NCBI GenBank assembly: GCA_903870305.1 | Contig: CAIQCM010000052.1 | Location: forward strand, 1 to 6,492 | From: an uncultured bacterium | GTDB taxonomy: Bacteria > Patescibacteriota > Patescibacteriia > CAIQCM01 | Direction: 5' to 3' | Length of the DNA: 6,492 bases | Shown: one piece after another, positions 5,074 to 6,492 of the stretch | Position numbering within the stretch: the stretch's first letter is position 1 | Layout: each line of letters begins with the position of its first letter | The notes under the pieces: generated by a model | Database searches by the model: none | What the model was told of the DNA's origin: nothing | Seen by the model: only the letters and a program-made list of their open reading frames with translations | Made by a program: the position numbers and the translations under genes

Positions 5074-6141
5074 CTATGGAACATATTGTTCTTTGATCGC
5101 CACAATCACGCCGTTGTTTGTTGAAAAATAATAAGGCGTTTCTTTGAGGTATGTTTGTTGCTCATACCATTCAACAAATTTTTCTAACGAAATTCCCTCC
5201 ATATAAATATTGCCTGTCTTGGGCGAAGCGAGCATTCCGCCACGCGGTTCGCGGGCATACGTCTCAATATCCCCATTGTTGTCAACTTGAAGGGTTATTG
5301 TTTTGTCGGTCTTGCGAAGATAAAACGCATTATTCAAACAAGTGTCGGATTCTATTTGTTGAAGCGTGCATTGGCCATCGACTAGTGCGGCTTGCTCTTG
5401 GTCGTCTTGACCTTTGACCCATTCATCTAATTGAATAACCGCCTCAATTTTTTCGCCGGCTTTGTTCAAGGACTTAATTTCCCCAAACAATGTCGCGGAA
5501 TCGGCAGAATTTTTTTGATTATTGTTAACGATATTCAAACTGCGCAATACATCTTCAAATTGGCGCATGTGCGCGGCTTCAGCGGGTGTTCCTTGCGCTT
5601 CCGACGCATCAACGTAAAACAATGCGTTTCTCCAATTGGCAAAAGCGCTAAACGATCCCCTGGTCTTATCGCATGTATCAACAAGACAAGCCCTCATAAA
5701 CTGACCCCCAATCAAAGACCCATCGGCTGCAGTTAATTTAATTTCTTTGATATTCGCCGTTTCCTCAAAACCGGTATCCGGCCCGGGCATTAGAAATTGC
5801 ATCATCTCTGCGCCGTCCGCGTTTATAAAATGGACAGATAAGATATCGGCGCGATCGTCACGGCTGTAAACCCAATCCTTGGGATAGTGAAAGGAAATAT
5901 TAAAATCATTATCGACAAAAAAGCCGGGTGTCGTTATTTCCGGCAAAACAACCTTGCCCTCTGCTGCTGGATATGGCGCAGGTTCGATTGCGTCAGCGGG
6001 CCATACCGGATTATTAATGGCGGTTTTTGCGACTGGCGACTGGGCGATTTTTGTCGGCAAAAATCGCAAAGCAAAACCCGCACCGGCTAAAAGCACAATA
6101 ACGGCGCCAATAATAATCCATCTGAGTTTTTGATATTTCAT
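5074..6141 (-). CDS. Membrane-anchored extracytoplasmic protein, function unknown
   Basis: A 355-residue protein with a short basic N-terminus and one hydrophobic segment (about 8-29) without a convincing cleavage or lipid site, so probably a signal anchor with the rest outside. A P/A-rich linker (about 35-68) leads to a first domain (about 70-205) containing ISFHYPKDWVYS (82-93), a pattern seen in PsbP-like and related extracytoplasmic folds. A second region (about 217-350) contains DGQCTLQQIESDTCLNNAFYLR and recalls a small domain found in secreted bacterial proteins; I cannot name it with certainty. The pairs C152/C157 and C258/C268 could form disulfides, which fits an external location. 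The ATG at 6141 lacks a clear Shine-Dalgarno sequence. A good TATAAT promoter lies upstream. No catalytic motif is visible. Confidence 0.85.
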   Translation of the reverse strand: MKYQKLRWIIIGAVIVLLAGAGFALRFLPTKIAQSPVAKTAINNPVWPADAIEPAPYPAAEGKVVLPEITTPGFFVDNDFNISFHYPKDWVYSRDDRADILSVHFINADGAEMMQFLMPGPDTGFEETANIKEIKLTAADGSLIGGQFMRACLVDTCDKTRGSFSAFANWRNALFYVDASEAQGTPAEAAHMRQFEDVLRSLNIVNNNQKNSADSATLFGEIKSLNKAGEKIEAVIQLDEWVKGQDDQEQAALVDGQCTLQQIESDTCLNNAFYLRKTDKTITLQVDNNGDIETYAREPRGGMLASPKTGNIYMEGISLEKFVEWYEQQTYLKETPYYFSTNNGVIVAIKEQYVP

Positions 6142-6192
6142 AAGCTGAAATCCGCTTGTTCATTACTTTATCACGATTGGTAAAAATCTAGT

Positions 6193-6221
6193 ATTATATA
6201 AACAATTATGCTGCATTTAAA
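6193..6221 (-). promoter_or_regulatory. Promoter of the 355-residue protein gene
   Basis: A perfect TATAAT -10 box (minus strand, 6198-6193) is preceded, with a 17-nt spacer, by TTTAAA (6221-6216), which matches four of six -35 positions. The predicted start near 6186 gives a leader of about 45 nt. The -35 box lies inside the first codons of the divergent plus-strand gene. The AT-rich stretch may also serve that gene, for which I found no well-spaced promoter. Confidence 0.55.
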
Positions 6222-6492
6222 ATACAAAACTCTTTTAATGAACTTGCTCGGGATATTTTTATTTATTGGCATCGGCATTGCGATCCCAAAACTCACGGTT
6301 TACGACACCGTGCCGGTGGGTGCGCAATTAAAGCGATGTACCAACTCCGCAACGGAACACTTTGACAATCCGTTTGAGCGCATAGCGCTGGCGCTCGGCA
6401 GGAGCCGAATTATCGCAACACAAGGACCAGCAGAGGCAACGATGGAATTTTATACCATCTTCCGCATCCCGCTCGGCGTTCTTCGTGGGCAA
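6208..6492 (+). CDS. Membrane-anchored protein of unknown function, N-terminal 95 residues, cut by window edge
   Basis: The frame is open from an ATG at 6208 to the right edge (95 codons, no stop). A basic start (MLHLKYK) and a hydrophobic segment of about residues 8-28 indicate a signal anchor or uncleaved signal. The following residues, through TVYDTVPVGAQLKRC and onward, are hydrophilic and match nothing I recognise. There is no Shine-Dalgarno sequence; an internal ATG at codon 11 (MNLLGIF) is an alternative start but would remove the positively charged N-terminus. It is divergent from the 5074-6141 gene across 66 nt. That the frame is real is supported by the signal-like N-terminus and an uninterrupted run to the edge. 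Confidence 0.65.
   Translation, partial: MLHLKYKTLLMNLLGIFLFIGIGIAIPKLTVYDTVPVGAQLKRCTNSATEHFDNPFERIALALGRSRIIATQGPAEATMEFYTIFRIPLGVLRGQ

Noticed and set aside
1..6492. CRISPR array, insertion sequence, tRNA or rRNA genes
   Set aside because: No regularly spaced repeats, transposase frames, terminal inverted repeats with target duplication, or tRNA/rRNA-like conserved segments were seen on either strand.

Overview
The window carries one end of a hydrogenase operon, then a small cold-shock gene, a small lipoprotein, an ABC exporter and two membrane-anchored proteins of unknown role. Base composition is near-neutral. TGA is used as an ordinary stop (the nuoF-like/hydA junction is an ATGA overlap), so the standard or bacterial code applies. 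A very short NuoF-type subunit, a cold-shock protein without the usual tryptophan, starts without a Shine-Dalgarno sequence and an ABC exporter of a type I associate with candidate phyla together suggest an uncultivated anaerobic, fermentative bacterium, perhaps Patescibacteria/CPR or a similar lineage. That placement is from memory of protein families, not from a search.

Positions 1-1898 (minus strand): a GTG-started, N-terminally short NuoF/HydB-like flavoprotein overlaps by 4 nt a [FeFe]-hydrogenase catalytic subunit that runs off the left edge at its first H-cluster motif (TSCCP). Together they would pass electrons from NAD(P)H through FMN and FeS clusters to protons. No NuoE/HydC subunit lies directly upstream. 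Positions 1899-2079 are a divergent regulatory region. Positions 2080-2280 (plus): a CspA-family cold-shock protein, followed by two back-to-back intrinsic terminators, one serving each of the convergent genes.

Positions 2401-2856 (minus): a small predicted lipoprotein with a clear Shine-Dalgarno sequence and a consensus -35 box. Positions 2924-2953: a perfect palindromic terminator. Positions 2965-4761 (minus): a complete half-size ABC exporter. Its upstream region, 4762-5073, has no confident protein gene but holds a promoter-like sequence, several RNA hairpins and a strong intrinsic terminator only about 25 nt before the exporter's Shine-Dalgarno sequence. This is a candidate attenuator, riboswitch or small RNA and is the best lead in the window for an undescribed element.

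Positions 5074-6141 (minus): a membrane-anchored, surface-facing protein of unknown function. It is divergent from a partial, membrane-anchored unknown on the plus strand (6208 to the right edge) across a 66-nt AT-rich promoter region.
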